This document shows, in pieces, positions 18,981 to 27,474 of a stretch of DNA of 64,000 nucleotides. Source of the stretch: Bacteroides acidifaciens (GTDB lineage: Bacteria > Bacteroidota > Bacteroidia > Bacteroidales > Bacteroidaceae); contig NZ_JANJZR010000015.1 in assembly GCF_024623065.1 (NCBI RefSeq), positions 1-64,000 of the forward strand, written 5' to 3'. The position numbers were made by a program, and so were the translations under genes. Every line of letters begins with the position of its first letter. The first letter of the stretch is position 1. Below the pieces are notes generated by a model. The model was not told the origin of the DNA, did not search any database, and worked only from the letters and a program-made list of their open reading frames with translations.

Positions 18981-19765
18981 AGAAAATATTTGCGCAGGCT
19001 TATTTGTGGATATTGCTGTTGTTGCTTTATTCTCCTATCGTGATTATCGTCATCTATTCTTTCACCGAAGCGAAAGTGCTGGGCAACTGGACCGGTTTCT
19101 CTACCAAACTTTATACTTCGCTTTTCACTACGGGCACGCATCATTCTTTGATGAATGCATTGATTAACACGATTACCATTGCTTTGTTGGCTGCAACGGC
19201 ATCTACCTTGTTGGGTAGTGTGGCTGCTATCGGCATCTTTAATCTGAAATCCCGTTCGCGCAAAGCGATTAGTTTTGTGAATAGCATTCCTGTCCTGAAC
19301 GGAGATATCATCACGGGTATTTCGCTTTTCCTTCTGTTTGTTTCTTTGGGAATCACGCAAGGATATACCACAGTAGTGCTTGCCCATATCACTTTCTGCA
19401 CACCTTATGTCGTGTTGAGTGTTCTGCCTCGCTTGAAGCAGATGAATCCGAATATCTATGAAGCTGCCCTTGATTTGGGAGCAACTCCCATGCAAGCCTT
19501 GTGGAAAGTCATTGTGCCGGAGATTCGTCCGGGAATGATTAGTGGCTTTATGCTTGCACTGACACTGTCTATTGATGATTTTGCCGTAACGGTATTTACC
19601 ATTGGTAATCAGGGCTTGGAGACGCTTTCCACTTATATTTATGCCGATGCCCGCAAAGGAGGTTTGACACCGGAGCTTCGTCCGCTTTCCGCGATTATTT
19701 TTGTCGTGGTGCTGGCGTTGTTGATTGTCATCAATTACCGGGCTGGGAAAGCGAAGAAGAAATAA
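18974..19765 (+). CDS. potC: spermidine/putrescine ABC transporter permease PotC
   Basis: 263 aa, six predicted membrane helices, with the EAA loop EAALDLGATPMQALWKVIVPEIRPG (about residues 157-181). It pairs with PotB to form the inner-membrane channel. It overlaps potB by 7 bp. The C-terminus (GKAKKK) is short and basic, as expected for the cytoplasmic side. Confidence 0.93.
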   Translation: MVKKIFAQAYLWILLLLLYSPIVIIVIYSFTEAKVLGNWTGFSTKLYTSLFTTGTHHSLMNALINTITIALLAATASTLLGSVAAIGIFNLKSRSRKAISFVNSIPVLNGDIITGISLFLLFVSLGITQGYTTVVLAHITFCTPYVVLSVLPRLKQMNPNIYEAALDLGATPMQALWKVIVPEIRPGMISGFMLALTLSIDDFAVTVFTIGNQGLETLSTYIYADARKGGLTPELRPLSAIIFVVVLALLIVINYRAGKAKKK

Positions 19766-19853
19766 TTATTCAATATACCAATGCGCTGATATGCTGATTG
19801 TATGGCGACCGTTTTCTGTATTGGCATATTGGCACATTATAAAATTATTAATT

Positions 19854-21185
19854 ATGAAAAGAATAATTCCTGCTATCCTGTTGTTGCTGAGTTTTACGGG
19901 ATGTTATAATTCCGGCGAGCCTCGCGAACGGGTTCTCAAAATCTATAACTGGGCGGATTATATCGGGGATGGTGTGCTCGAGGATTTTCAAGCATATTAT
20001 AAAGAACAGACAGGCGAAAATATCCGCATCGTTTATCAGACATTCGACATTAACGAGATAATGTTGACCAAGATAGAGAAGGGACATGAGGATTTCGACG
20101 TGGTTTGTCCTTCGGAATACATTATTGAGCGTATGTTGAAGAAGCATCTGCTTCTGCCTATTGATACGAACTTTGCCCATTCTCCCAACTATATGAACAA
20201 TGTGGCTCCGTTCATACGGGAGCAGATTAATAAATTGAGCCAGCCGGGTGAAGAAGCCAGCCGTTATGCGGTATGCTATATGTGGGGAACTGCGGGACTT
20301 CTTTATAACCGGGCTTATGTTCCTGATTCGGTCGCTGCATCCTGGGGATGTCTTTGGAATAAGAAGTATGTCGGCAAAATCCTTATGAAAGATAGTTACC
20401 GCGACGCTTACGGTACGGCTATCATTTATGCGCACGCCAAGGAACTAGAAGCGGGGAGTGTGACGGTGGAAGAACTGATGAACGACTATTCTCCACAGGC
20501 TATGGAGCTTGCGGAAAAATATCTGAAAGCCCTGAAACCGAATATAGCAGGCTGGGAAGCCGATTTCGGAAAGGAGATGATGACGAAGAACAAGGCTTGG
20601 TTGAATATGACCTGGAGCGGTGACGCGATATGGGCGATTGAAGAAGCCGATGCGGTAGGTGTAGACTTGGATTACGAAGTTCCGAAAGAAGGAAGTAATA
20701 TATGGTATGACGGTTGGGTGATTCCGAAATATGCAAGAAACCCGGAAGCTGCCAGCTATTTTATCAACTTCATGTGTCGTCCGGATATTGCTCTGAGAAA
20801 TATGGATTTCTGCGGATATGTAAGTTCGATTGCTACTCCGGAGATTCTGGAAGAGAAGATAGATACGACACTTACCTATTTTTCCGATCTTAGTTATTTC
20901 TTCGGTCCGGATGCCGATAGCATACAGATTGACAAGATACAATATCCCGACCGCAAAGTAGTGGAACGATGCGCTATGATTCGTGACTTCGGCGATAAGA
21001 CAAAAGAAGTTCTTGATATTTGGTCGCGTATTAAGGGGGATAATTTAGGAGTGGGTATCACTATTCTTATCTTTGTCGTCGTTGCTTTGATGAGCGGCTG
21101 GATGATATATAAAAGATGGCAACGTTACAGCCGCCGGAAACAACAAAGGCGCAGAAGCAGAAGGAAAAAGGTAAAGAGGAATTAA
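19854..21185 (+). CDS. potD: spermidine/putrescine-binding lipoprotein PotD with extra C-terminal membrane helix
   Basis: The frame is open from 19725, but the ATG at 19854 starts a lipoprotein signal, MKRIIPAILLLLSFTGC (Cys17), giving 443 aa. The mature part has the PotD/PotF fold signature LKIYNWADYIGDGVLEDF and the ligand-region block DVVCPSEYIIERM. It captures polyamines in the periplasm for PotABC. Unlike E. coli PotD it ends with a hydrophobic helix (about residues 399-418) and a very basic 21-residue tail, so it looks tethered to the inner membrane at its C-terminus as well. It lies 88 nt behind potC and is followed by a terminator. Confidence 0.93.
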   Translation: MKRIIPAILLLLSFTGCYNSGEPRERVLKIYNWADYIGDGVLEDFQAYYKEQTGENIRIVYQTFDINEIMLTKIEKGHEDFDVVCPSEYIIERMLKKHLLLPIDTNFAHSPNYMNNVAPFIREQINKLSQPGEEASRYAVCYMWGTAGLLYNRAYVPDSVAASWGCLWNKKYVGKILMKDSYRDAYGTAIIYAHAKELEAGSVTVEELMNDYSPQAMELAEKYLKALKPNIAGWEADFGKEMMTKNKAWLNMTWSGDAIWAIEEADAVGVDLDYEVPKEGSNIWYDGWVIPKYARNPEAASYFINFMCRPDIALRNMDFCGYVSSIATPEILEEKIDTTLTYFSDLSYFFGPDADSIQIDKIQYPDRKVVERCAMIRDFGDKTKEVLDIWSRIKGDNLGVGITILIFVVVALMSGWMIYKRWQRYSRRKQQRRRSRRKKVKRN

Positions 21186-21224
21186 TTCATTTGCTATATC
21201 ATAAATCATTTGATACATCATCAA

Positions 21225-21266
21225 AAATAAAGCTCGGTAAGCAGAACAGTTACCGAGCTTTATTTT
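21225..21266. terminator. bidirectional terminator between potD and the AlkD-like gene
   Basis: A 16-bp stem (AAATAAAGCTCGGTAA and its complement) with a 9-nt loop is followed by T residues and preceded by A residues. It serves both convergent genes. Confidence 0.9.
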
Positions 21267-21277
21267 TTATGGTGTCA

Positions 21278-21970
21278 TTACCTCCGTTTCATACCACGAA
21301 GTATATCTTTAGTCTCCTTGTCTACCCGGAGAGATTCGATAGTTTTCTGCAATGACTTATTATAAGTCCAGTTATCCAGCTTGCTCTGTTTAAGGTACTC
21401 CATTGTCTTTTCGGGGAATTTGATGAAACAGATGGATATCATCCAGGCCATAGCCATACGTGCATAATAAGCATCGTGGCTGAAAGTGTCTGCGTATGCC
21501 AGCAATGCGTCGATATGTTCTTCGTCTACATAATGGAAAAGCATCACAATTCCGAAGCGGATTTCGAACTCTTTGGGAGATATGAGGTAAGGCTGGATAA
21601 ACTGCCATACAGTTGCTTTTCCTTTCTTCACGGCAGTCTTCAGTTCGCCGCAAAAGATATCACATACAGCCCAGTTGTCGATACGTGGAACGAACATGCT
21701 TATGTGTTTCATTCGTTCATCCAGTTCCATTTTTGCTAATCCGATAACCATTCCCTGAAGCATTGTTTCTTCATAAAACTTAGTATCGGTTGCTTCCACA
21801 AACATACGCCAGTTATCTCTTTTTGCGATTTCTTTAGCCAATATCCGTAGTTGCGGAATACGTACACCAAGAATATTCCCGATTCCGGGAACCAAGGCAG
21901 AATGAAATTCCTGATACTTGGAATCTACCAAATCCTGCAATTCTTTTCGAATGTTTTCTGTTGTAGTCAT
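21278..21970 (-). CDS. DNA alkylation repair protein, AlkD-like HEAT-repeat glycosylase
   Basis: 230 aa, entirely helical, with the repeated HEAT-like helices of the AlkC/AlkD superfamily. The family blocks YFGVRVP-like (NILGVRIPQLR), DNWAVCD and WMISICFIKFP are visible. Members remove N3- and N7-alkylated bases from DNA without base flipping. Whether the catalytic residues of AlkD are all kept was not checked residue by residue. Single gene with its own -7 box at 21992-21999. Confidence 0.88.
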   Translation of the reverse strand: MTTTENIRKELQDLVDSKYQEFHSALVPGIGNILGVRIPQLRILAKEIAKRDNWRMFVEATDTKFYEETMLQGMVIGLAKMELDERMKHISMFVPRIDNWAVCDIFCGELKTAVKKGKATVWQFIQPYLISPKEFEIRFGIVMLFHYVDEEHIDALLAYADTFSHDAYYARMAMAWMISICFIKFPEKTMEYLKQSKLDNWTYNKSLQKTIESLRVDKETKDILRGMKRR

Positions 21971-21991
21971 TTTGTATAGTTGTTTTCTTCA

Positions 21992-21999
21992 CAAAATTA
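21992..21999 (-). promoter_or_regulatory. -7 box of the AlkD-like gene (TAATTTTG)
   Basis: On the minus strand the box reads TAATTTTG, a match to TAnnTTTG, 22 nt before the start codon. Confidence 0.5.
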
Positions 22000-22009
22000 T
22001 ATAAAAAAA

Positions 22010-22036
22010 GAGCATGTCTTGCGTGCAGGCATGCTC
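22010..22036 (-). terminator. terminator of the DUF4840 gene
   Basis: GAGCATG / CATGCTC stem with a 13-nt loop; on the minus strand it is followed by CTTTTTTTATAT. It lies 35 nt behind the DUF4840 stop. Confidence 0.75.
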
Positions 22037-22070
22037 CATTTTTCTTTTTTTTCAGCGAAAGGTTTGTATA

Positions 22071-22679
22071 TCACTTCTTGACCATGCTGAAAGTGAATGT
22101 TGTAACGGGGAAATTGGGGAAATTTACATCTCCGACTTTTACTTCAGTTGCTTTGATAACGAATGCCAGTTTTTTGCCGTCATAAGTATAAACGCCATTC
22201 TTTTCAGCTTCAATAGTTACTGTTATAAGATTTTCAGCCGGTTCTTGTCCTTCTTCTTGTACTTGAATTGGTTCGGTGTATTTAATGTCCAGTGGTTCAG
22301 GTTTTAGTTGAAGTAAGATGTTAGATTTACTTTCATCAAAGGTCGGTGTATAAGGAATGTTGTAGTTGATATCGCCCAAATTTTTGATGATAGCTCCTGC
22401 ATTTTCTTCACCGACGATGCTTTTAATCAGGTCGTTAACCGGAAGTTTCTTAATCATAATCTGATTGTCTTTTACTTCGGCAGTAACTCCGGCTCCTGCC
22501 GGTTCTTCTCCCTCTTCTGCATTTGCCAGGGGACTGACTGGGGTGGATTCTGTCAGCATTGTGCCGGAATAATTACCATCAACATCTTTAAGGGAATATA
22601 CAGGAATGTCCGAATCGTCGTCACTGCTACATGCAGTAAAAGAAGTAACCATGCTCAGTGTTATTGCCAATAAATTCAA
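22071..22679 (-). CDS. DUF4840-type lipoprotein
   Basis: 202 aa. The signal segment LLAITLSMVTSFTAC ends in Cys17, followed by a Ser/Asp-rich linker (SSDDDSD). The rest is an acidic beta-rich domain of the Bacteroides DUF4840 type, surface- or periplasm-exposed and of unknown function. The only possible start is TTG at 22679, since an in-frame TAA lies five codons upstream. The usual Met-Lys-Lys n-region of a signal peptide is missing, so the 5' end may be damaged. This is the last recognisable core gene before the mobile element. Confidence 0.7.
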   Translation of the reverse strand: MNLLAITLSMVTSFTACSSDDDSDIPVYSLKDVDGNYSGTMLTESTPVSPLANAEEGEEPAGAGVTAEVKDNQIMIKKLPVNDLIKSIVGEENAGAIIKNLGDINYNIPYTPTFDESKSNILLQLKPEPLDIKYTEPIQVQEEGQEPAENLITVTIEAEKNGVYTYDGKKLAFVIKATEVKVGDVNFPNFPVTTFTFSMVKK

Positions 22680-23193
22680 CCTTTCAAAATTGAATTACTT
22701 AATAAAATGATAATCAATATATTATAAATTTGATTGATTTTATTGAGAAACAAAACAGGAACAAAATTGTGCTTTTAAGAGATTTCCCATTTTTTTGTTT
22801 TCATTGTGTTTCTTTCCTTGCACTTGCTTATACTCTTAACGGCTTTCATCCATTTTCGACATCATTTTTGCCCATCCTGTCCGAACGTCGCATCAGCGAA
22901 TAATCATTGCAGCCAAAAGAAAAAACAAATCATTCTTGGAGTCTTTGCAAAGGTAAGTATTTTCGTCCAAACACAAACATACAGGCAGGCAAATATGCAT
23001 ACCTATATTTAGTTTACTTTGATTTAGCATATATATAAGGCTAATGTACTAAACTAAACTGAATTTTCGCCCCTTTTTGCGCCTTCTTCCCGTTCTAACC
23101 GTGCAGTCAAAAAAGAAAATGAATCCAACTCACATTTTCTCTTTTCGCTGCAATCCCCTTTTACAAGCAATCCTTCTTTTTACAGGATCTTCT
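22680..23193. other. intergenic region; left boundary of the mobile element lies here or just after
   Basis: About 500 bp with no convincing gene. It is AT-rich near 22.7 kb, has GCAAAGGTAA at 22949-22958 and AT-rich runs near 23.0 kb. The sequence style changes from core to element near 22.9-23.1 kb. I could not see a defined attachment site; the partner repeat would lie beyond the window. Confidence 0.4.
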
Positions 23194-23431
23194 TCTCTTC
23201 CCTGAGTTCGCCTATCCACTTCCGGTCTGCCTGATACGAATTGTGTCGCAAAGGTACCTGTCATGTCTTTCTTGTATGCAAGGTCATGCCTGACGGTTCA
23301 CGACAAAATCTCCACCTCTGCTTTGCTGAGGTCGTATTTGGTTGTGAAACCATGCATAAAGAGCCATGTCACCTTTTGAGGCGACATAATTGAATCAAGC
23401 CCGAAAGTAGCCGACAAGCTACAAGAGGGAA
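23194..23431. repeat. leader repeat A, copy 1
   Basis: These 238 bp recur at 24816-25053 with fewer than ten differences. Both copies end with CAAGCTACAAGAGGG 25-30 nt before a start codon, so they are leaders of the genes at 23459 and 25080. Each contains GCAAAGGTAC (here 23249-23258), which read on the other strand is TACCTTTGC, a perfect Bacteroides -7 box pointing away from the gene. Confidence 0.85.
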
Positions 23432-23458
23432 AAAAGAAAAAACTTAAAATTTGAGATT

Positions 23459-23752
23459 ATGGCGAACATTGCAACAAACATTTTCCACGCTACCACTGCG
23501 AACAAACAAGATCTCGACAAGATAGAGGCTTTCTTGGACGATAATTTTGACGGCTATATCAACCGGTATGCCGATGTTATAGATGCGGAATTTTCTTCTC
23601 GCTGGGAATACCCGGAAAAAGAAATCAACAAGCTGGTGGATTCGTTGGAAGCTAAAAACGAAATCTATATGCGCATACTAACTCACGAACTTGAAGATGA
23701 ATACGTGAGCTTCAGGAAGTTCTCTCAAGGAAAATGGGAAATCAAATTATAA
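23459..23752 (+). CDS. small element-borne protein of unknown function
   Basis: 97 aa, soluble, acidic, with aromatic-rich segments (DGYINRYADVIDAEFSSRWEYPE). It follows leader repeat A copy 1 by 27 nt and heads a run of four small genes to 24560. I do not recognise a family, although small proteins of this kind are common in the left arm of Bacteroides conjugative elements. Confidence 0.65.
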   Translation: MANIATNIFHATTANKQDLDKIEAFLDDNFDGYINRYADVIDAEFSSRWEYPEKEINKLVDSLEAKNEIYMRILTHELEDEYVSFRKFSQGKWEIKL

Positions 23753-23770
23753 CCGCAAAAACATTGCTCT

Positions 23771-23947
23771 ATGTATGAATATGAAGAACCGTCCGACATC
23801 ATCGGATTGCATTGCACACTGCTTAACCCGTACAAAGGCTACACGGAGGGTACAATCGTGGGCGACTATGGCAACACTATAGTTGTCCGCCTTGAAAGCG
23901 GTAAGGAAATTTCAGAATATCGTGATGAAGTGATTATTTATGATTAG
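23771..23947 (+). CDS. 58-aa protein, unknown function
   Basis: ATG at 23771 opens 58 codons with a sensible composition: MYEYEEPSDIIGLH, a KGYTEGTIVGDYGNTIVVRLE beta-rich middle resembling a small SH3-like barrel, and an acidic C-terminus. It lies 18 nt behind the previous gene. The next reading frame begins inside its last codons (ATGATTAG overlap), which supports real translation of both. Confidence 0.6.
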   Translation: MYEYEEPSDIIGLHCTLLNPYKGYTEGTIVGDYGNTIVVRLESGKEISEYRDEVIIYD

Positions 23948-24293
23948 CACCAACAGACCTATGGCACAGATAGCAACAAAATTCGTCAAATGGGACGTCC
24001 CCGAACTGACTACATTACGGGAAAGTCGTGTTTACAAGCTGCGGGAACGTCTGAATAGCGGCGATAAATTGAACCGTGAGGAGAAAAACTGGATTACCCG
24101 TAAAGTGCGGGAAAGCATCTATTTCAGCCGGGGCATTGCATTGAACGGGTATCATTTTGACTTCTCGGATATTCTCAAACGGTACTTTGTCAAACAGTAC
24201 GGGCAAATTTGCGAGTATTACGCCATTGACAAAACGGCACTACGCTCTGTGCTGTACGGTAGAATTGAGGTCATTGTCGAAGTAAGCAATTAA
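23940..24293 (+). CDS. small element-borne protein, unknown function
   Basis: 117 aa from the ATG at 23940, which overlaps the stop of the preceding gene; a second ATG at 23961 (MAQIATKF) is an alternative start giving 110 aa. It is helical and basic in the middle (LRERLNSGDKLNREEKNWITRKVRES). No domain recognised. It is co-directional with the genes on either side, 9 nt before the next one. Confidence 0.6.
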   Translation: MISTNRPMAQIATKFVKWDVPELTTLRESRVYKLRERLNSGDKLNREEKNWITRKVRESIYFSRGIALNGYHFDFSDILKRYFVKQYGQICEYYAIDKTALRSVLYGRIEVIVEVSN

Positions 24294-24302
24294 AACAAGA
24301 AT

Positions 24303-24560
24303 ATGGAAGTAATAATCGAACACAGCTTTTGTCCCTATTGCGATGAAGCGACGGAGATTTATTTCAGAATCATGAACACGATTCTTTTTTCGGGCAATGA
24401 AGCTGAACTCCGTGCGGGAATGGAACATTTGAAGGAGGAAACACAGCTTGAGGAATATTTCACGTTCGGATATGGCGCACATCATATCTGGATAAGCCAG
24501 CGACGACCGAGCGACAAAAACAAACTGTTTAAGCATCGTGTTATGATGGCACGATTTTGA
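24303..24560 (+). CDS. small element-borne protein with CPYC motif
   Basis: 85 aa with an F-C-P-Y-C motif at residues 9-13, then an amphipathic helix and a C-terminal beta segment. The CxxC-like motif could bind metal or be redox-active, but the protein is too short for a thioredoxin fold. It ends the four-gene run and is followed by a hairpin terminator at 24603. Confidence 0.6.
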   Translation: MEVIIEHSFCPYCDEATEIYFRIMNTILFSGNEAELRAGMEHLKEETQLEEYFTFGYGAHHIWISQRRPSDKNKLFKHRVMMARF

Positions 24561-24602
24561 CCTTTTGACATAACAGGATAGCACAAAATCCATTGACGAG
24601 CT

Positions 24603-24640
24603 ATGCGGATTGAGACGGTTTTTCCGGTTTCAATCCGCAT
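24603..24640 (+). terminator. terminator of the 23.4-24.5 kb cassette
   Basis: ATGCGGATTGAgAC / GTtTCAATCCGCAT stem with a GGTTTTTCCG loop, followed by TTTCCC. It closes the four-gene cassette. Confidence 0.8.
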
Positions 24641-24651
24641 TTTCCCATAAT

Positions 24652-24780
24652 GACAGACAAACCTGTCGGCACGATAACCTTTTTTACCTTGAACCGCCAT
24701 GCGCTTCCAATACAAATGCCTCCGGCACGACAACCACCTTTCAGGAATACCCATTTGTATTTCCTCTTTTGGATGTACCC
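24652..24780. repeat. leader repeat C, copy 1
   Basis: Shares a diverged pattern with 25397-25510: GACAGACAA, GGCACGATAACC, CCAATACAAATGCCT(C/A)CGG and CTCTTTTGG in the same order. Both lie directly behind a terminator hairpin and ahead of a further leader, so they look like one more duplicated leader module. No coding function seen. Confidence 0.5.
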
Positions 24781-24815
24781 CTTTTTTACAAATCATCACC
24801 CTTTTGCAGGAAACC

Positions 24816-25053
24816 TTCTCTTCCCTGAGTTCGCCTATCCACTTCCGGGCTGCCTGATACGAATTGTGTCGCAAAGGTACCTGCCATGTCTTTCTTGTAT
24901 GCAAGGTCATGCCTGACGGTTCACGACAAAATCTCCACCTCTGCTTTGCCGAGGTCGTATTTGGTAGTGAAACCCTGCATAAAGAGCCATGCCACCTTTT
25001 GAGGCGACATAATTGAATCAAGCCCGAAAGTAGCCGACAAGCTACAAGAGGGA
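24816..25053. repeat. leader repeat A, copy 2
   Basis: 238 bp nearly identical to 23194-23431. It carries the same reverse-oriented TACCTTTGC box (24871-24879 on the plus strand as GCAAAGGTA) and ends 27 nt before the LPD11 gene. The copies differ at scattered positions, including compensating changes on neither side, so they are diverging duplicates. Confidence 0.85.
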
Positions 25054-25079
25054 GAAATAAAAACTTAAAATACAAGAGT

Positions 25080-25334
25080 ATGACGATAGACGAAATTTTG
25101 CAGCATGACTTACGCTTCAGATACATGTTATTAGGTCGTTTGCAGGCAGATTGCGAGTATTACTTGGGGTTTGGGAACAGAAACACCGACCGCTTGTGGG
25201 CAGGTAATGAGGAAGCCCAAATCGAAACCATGACAAAACTTTATGAAAGTTTCAAAGAGGAAGAAAGACCTGAATGGCTGACGATGGATGAAATCAAGGA
25301 ATACGGCAAGAAAATGATAGCGGAAGAAGAATAA
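25080..25334 (+). CDS. LPD11-type protein
   Basis: 84 aa with the pattern of the large polyvalent protein-associated domain LPD11: L-L-G-R-L-Q-x-D-C-x-Y-x-L-G-x-G-N-R, then LWAGN and PEWLTMDEI. Stand-alone LPD11 proteins are common in Bacteroides conjugative elements and phages; their function is unknown. It is preceded by leader repeat A and followed by a hairpin terminator, so it is a single-gene cassette. Confidence 0.75.
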   Translation: MTIDEILQHDLRFRYMLLGRLQADCEYYLGFGNRNTDRLWAGNEEAQIETMTKLYESFKEEERPEWLTMDEIKEYGKKMIAEEE

Positions 25335-25349
25335 AATCAATAGGTTATA

Positions 25350-25384
25350 AACGGGCAAACCGGGACATCCGGTTTCAGCCCGTT
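25350..25384 (+). terminator. terminator of the LPD11 cassette
   Basis: Nested stem AACGGGC...GCCCGTT with an inner ACCGG/CCGGT pair, followed by CTCTCC. No long T run, so moderate strength. Confidence 0.6.
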
Positions 25385-25396
25385 CTCTCCGTCGTG

Positions 25397-26143
25397 GCAG
25401 ACAACAATCGTCGTCTCCGCGATTATCCCTTTTATCCTAAACTGCTATACACTCCCAATATAAATGCCTACGGTACGATAACCCTTTTTTACTGGAATAT
25501 CATTTATTCTCTTTTGGCTGCGCCACATCCTTTTATAGCTGCCTTTCCACTCTCAGGACGCCACTCCACCGTTTTGCCGGAAAGGCAGGCTTCCGCCATT
25601 TTCCCTTTTCCTGCCTCTCCTTCCTCATATAACAGTCGGATAAGGACAGCGCACTGACGATATGCGGCACACGTCGGTTGTCGGCTCTTCGTCTGATGCA
25701 CGCTCCACATCACAATGCGCATGGCCGGTCGGACAGCATATCGTTTATTGCCGCTTCCACCCAAGAGGCCGGACGGTACGTTTTCACGCCTCGATGTCCT
25801 TCTCCGCTTCATGCCGGAACGCGCCGTAATCTTGTGCCAGTAGGCGGACAGGTCTTTTCGGTTCTCCGAACCTGCCACGATTTGTTTCATCCCGCCTTTT
25901 CCGCGACCGGTTCCTATCGAAGTCATCATCATTATTCCGTTGCAAAGATAGTGTGCAGACGGCACCGGTTCCATGAACCTTGACCAATGGCGTACCGCAC
26001 AAATCTTCCTTTATCAGGCCTCCGGTTTGGAGCTACGCCTCAAAATAAAGAGTATTTATGCGTTATCCTTGGTGCTTTCCCTTTGCTGCACCTACTTTTT
26101 CGGCACCGTAAAAATGATTCATTAACTTCAAAAAACAATCGCA
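25397..26143. other. long non-coding leader (repeat C copy 2 at its start) before ssb
   Basis: About 745 bp without a convincing plus-strand gene. The first 115 bp are a diverged copy of repeat C. GCAAAGATA at 25942-25950 gives a perfect minus-strand TATCTTTGC box, and a minus-strand frame of about 140 codons follows it. That frame has the Arg/Ser-rich, low-hydrophobic make-up of a shadow frame, so I do not call it a gene. An sRNA or antisense leader transcript is possible. Confidence 0.45.
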
Positions 26144-26518
26144 ATGAAAAAGATCGAGAACAATTTCGTAGTAACCGGATTCGTAGGAAAAGACGCAGAA
26201 ATCCGCCATTTCACCACCGCAAGTGTAGCACGTTTCCCTCTGGCAATCAGCCGTCAGGAGAAGAACGGAGAGGGAACTAATCGCGTATCAGCCTTGATGA
26301 ACATGGAAGCGTGGCGCAAAAACGAGAATACCGGGTCGTTCGACCAGCTCACCAAAGGCACGCTGCTCACCGTGGAGGGGTACTTCAAGCCTGAAGAGTG
26401 GGCCGACCAGGGCGGCGTGAAGCACAACCGCATCGTGATGGTTGCTGTCAAGTTCTATCCGGCTGTCGAGAAGGAGGAAGCTCCTACGGAGCCGAAAAAG
26501 AAAAAGGGCAAGAAGTAA
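26144..26518 (+). CDS. ssb: single-stranded DNA-binding protein (element-borne)
   Basis: 124 aa with one OB-fold: VTGFVGKDAEIRHFTTASVARFPLAISR, then ALMNMEAWRKNE, then GTLLTVEGYFKPEEW. The tail is Lys-rich (PKKKKGKK) and lacks the acidic DDDIPF tip of chromosomal SSB, which suggests it binds ssDNA without recruiting host partners through that tip. It likely coats the transferred strand after conjugation. Single-gene cassette with a terminator at 26540. Confidence 0.85.
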   Translation: MKKIENNFVVTGFVGKDAEIRHFTTASVARFPLAISRQEKNGEGTNRVSALMNMEAWRKNENTGSFDQLTKGTLLTVEGYFKPEEWADQGGVKHNRIVMVAVKFYPAVEKEEAPTEPKKKKGKK

Positions 26519-26539
26519 TCCCCGCCTTATTCTGAACAG

Positions 26540-26565
26540 AGCGGTCTCCCGACCGCTTTTGTTTT
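26540..26565 (+). terminator. terminator of the ssb cassette
   Basis: AGCGGTC / GACCGCT stem with a 4-nt loop followed by TTTGTTTT. Confidence 0.85.
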
Positions 26566-26883
26566 GCTCGTTGCCGTTCCGCAGAATCACAGCTTTTATA
26601 CACTCCGTCCATTCTTCGCTTACCCGCCGTCCATTGATTTTCCCTGCAAAGTTAAGGCTGGCGTGAACCGGCAAGGCGCGGCTTCATTTGCGATTAACAA
26701 CCATCAACTCGCAAGCTCGCCAATACTTCTTAACACAAATGGAACCATCCGTGACTGCCGCTTCCTCCTTGGCTTGTTCCCGCCTTTTCACCTTTTATTC
26801 CGCAGTAAAATCGAATCCCGTCGGGCAAGGTAAAAGCCTCCGACAACAGGGATAAAAAAGTAATACATTAACATTCAAAACGT
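26566..26883. other. non-coding leader before the gene at 26884
   Basis: About 320 bp, C/T-rich, with no convincing gene. GCAAAGTTA at 26646-26654 reads TAACTTTGC on the minus strand, again a -7-like box pointing away from the downstream gene, as in the other leaders. Confidence 0.5.
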
Positions 26884-27420
26884 ATGAAACACATGATTTG
26901 GACAAGCGATGACTTGTTGAACGAAGCAGCCAAGGAAGATTATCAAAATTCCCAACGGGAAATGCTGGACGATGACACCTACGAGGTCAGCGATGAAGAA
27001 TGGGCGGAAGAAGTTTATAACTGGCTGGACGATGAACGGTGCAACCTGAACAAACAGGTGGACGGCGTTATTATCGTGTTCGGAGACCTTGGATTGTGGA
27101 ATGGCCGGAAGCAAGGCTACCAGATTTTGGGAAACAATATTGCCGACATCCTTAAATCCTCGTGCGAATATGCGGAATGGTACGGCGACGGCTATAACAT
27201 TCGGAGTCGGATGACCCACCACGACGGCACGAACTACATCCTGTACAGGGTTGCCAAAGACCGTGAAGAAGCGGAACGTATCGCTGAGAAAATCTACAAC
27301 CGTGAAATCGACGAGCAGGGTTTCCGCAAGAGAACACGTTCCCTCTATCCGTATGTAGCCGGTGTGTACGGCTGGGAAACAAGGCAGCGCAAGCCGGAGA
27401 AGCCTAACAAGGCAGCATAA
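26884..27420 (+). CDS. conserved element protein with HHDGTN motif
   Basis: 178 aa, acidic N-terminus (MKHMIWTSDDLLNEAAKED) and a middle with VIIVFGDLGLWNGRKQGYQ, then SRMTHHDGTNYILYR. I recall the W-N-G-R/H-H-D-G-T-N pattern from proteins in the early-transferred region of Bacteroides elements. Some are loosely labelled antirestriction, but no ArdA-like sequence is visible and I make no such claim. Soluble. Followed by a hairpin terminator at 27436. Confidence 0.65.
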   Translation: MKHMIWTSDDLLNEAAKEDYQNSQREMLDDDTYEVSDEEWAEEVYNWLDDERCNLNKQVDGVIIVFGDLGLWNGRKQGYQILGNNIADILKSSCEYAEWYGDGYNIRSRMTHHDGTNYILYRVAKDREEAERIAEKIYNREIDEQGFRKRTRSLYPYVAGVYGWETRQRKPEKPNKAA

Positions 27421-27435
27421 GGTATCATCCCATAA

Positions 27436-27472
27436 GAATACCGCAGTCACAAAGACGATTGCGGTATTCTTT
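27436..27472 (+). terminator. terminator hairpin
   Basis: GAATACCGCA / TGCGGTATTC stem with a 14-nt loop, then TTTCTT. It closes the HHDGTN-protein cassette. Confidence 0.8.
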
Positions 27473-27474
27473 CT

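Noticed and set aside
22949..22958. GCAAAGGTAA as a CTnDOT-type attachment core (GTANNTTTGC)
   Set aside because: The reverse complement TTACCTTTGC deviates from GTANNTTTGC at the first base, such motifs are frequent because they overlap promoter boxes, and no matching repeat is inside the window.
24482..25126. Minus-strand frame of 214 codons over leader A and its neighbours
   Set aside because: Composition is Arg/Ser/Trp-rich and it crosses a terminator and a repeated leader; the frame probably is open by chance.
25504..25974. Minus-strand frame of 156 codons behind a TATCTTTGC box
   Set aside because: The composition is that of a shadow frame and no family pattern is visible; an RNA transcript remains possible, so the box is noted with the leader.
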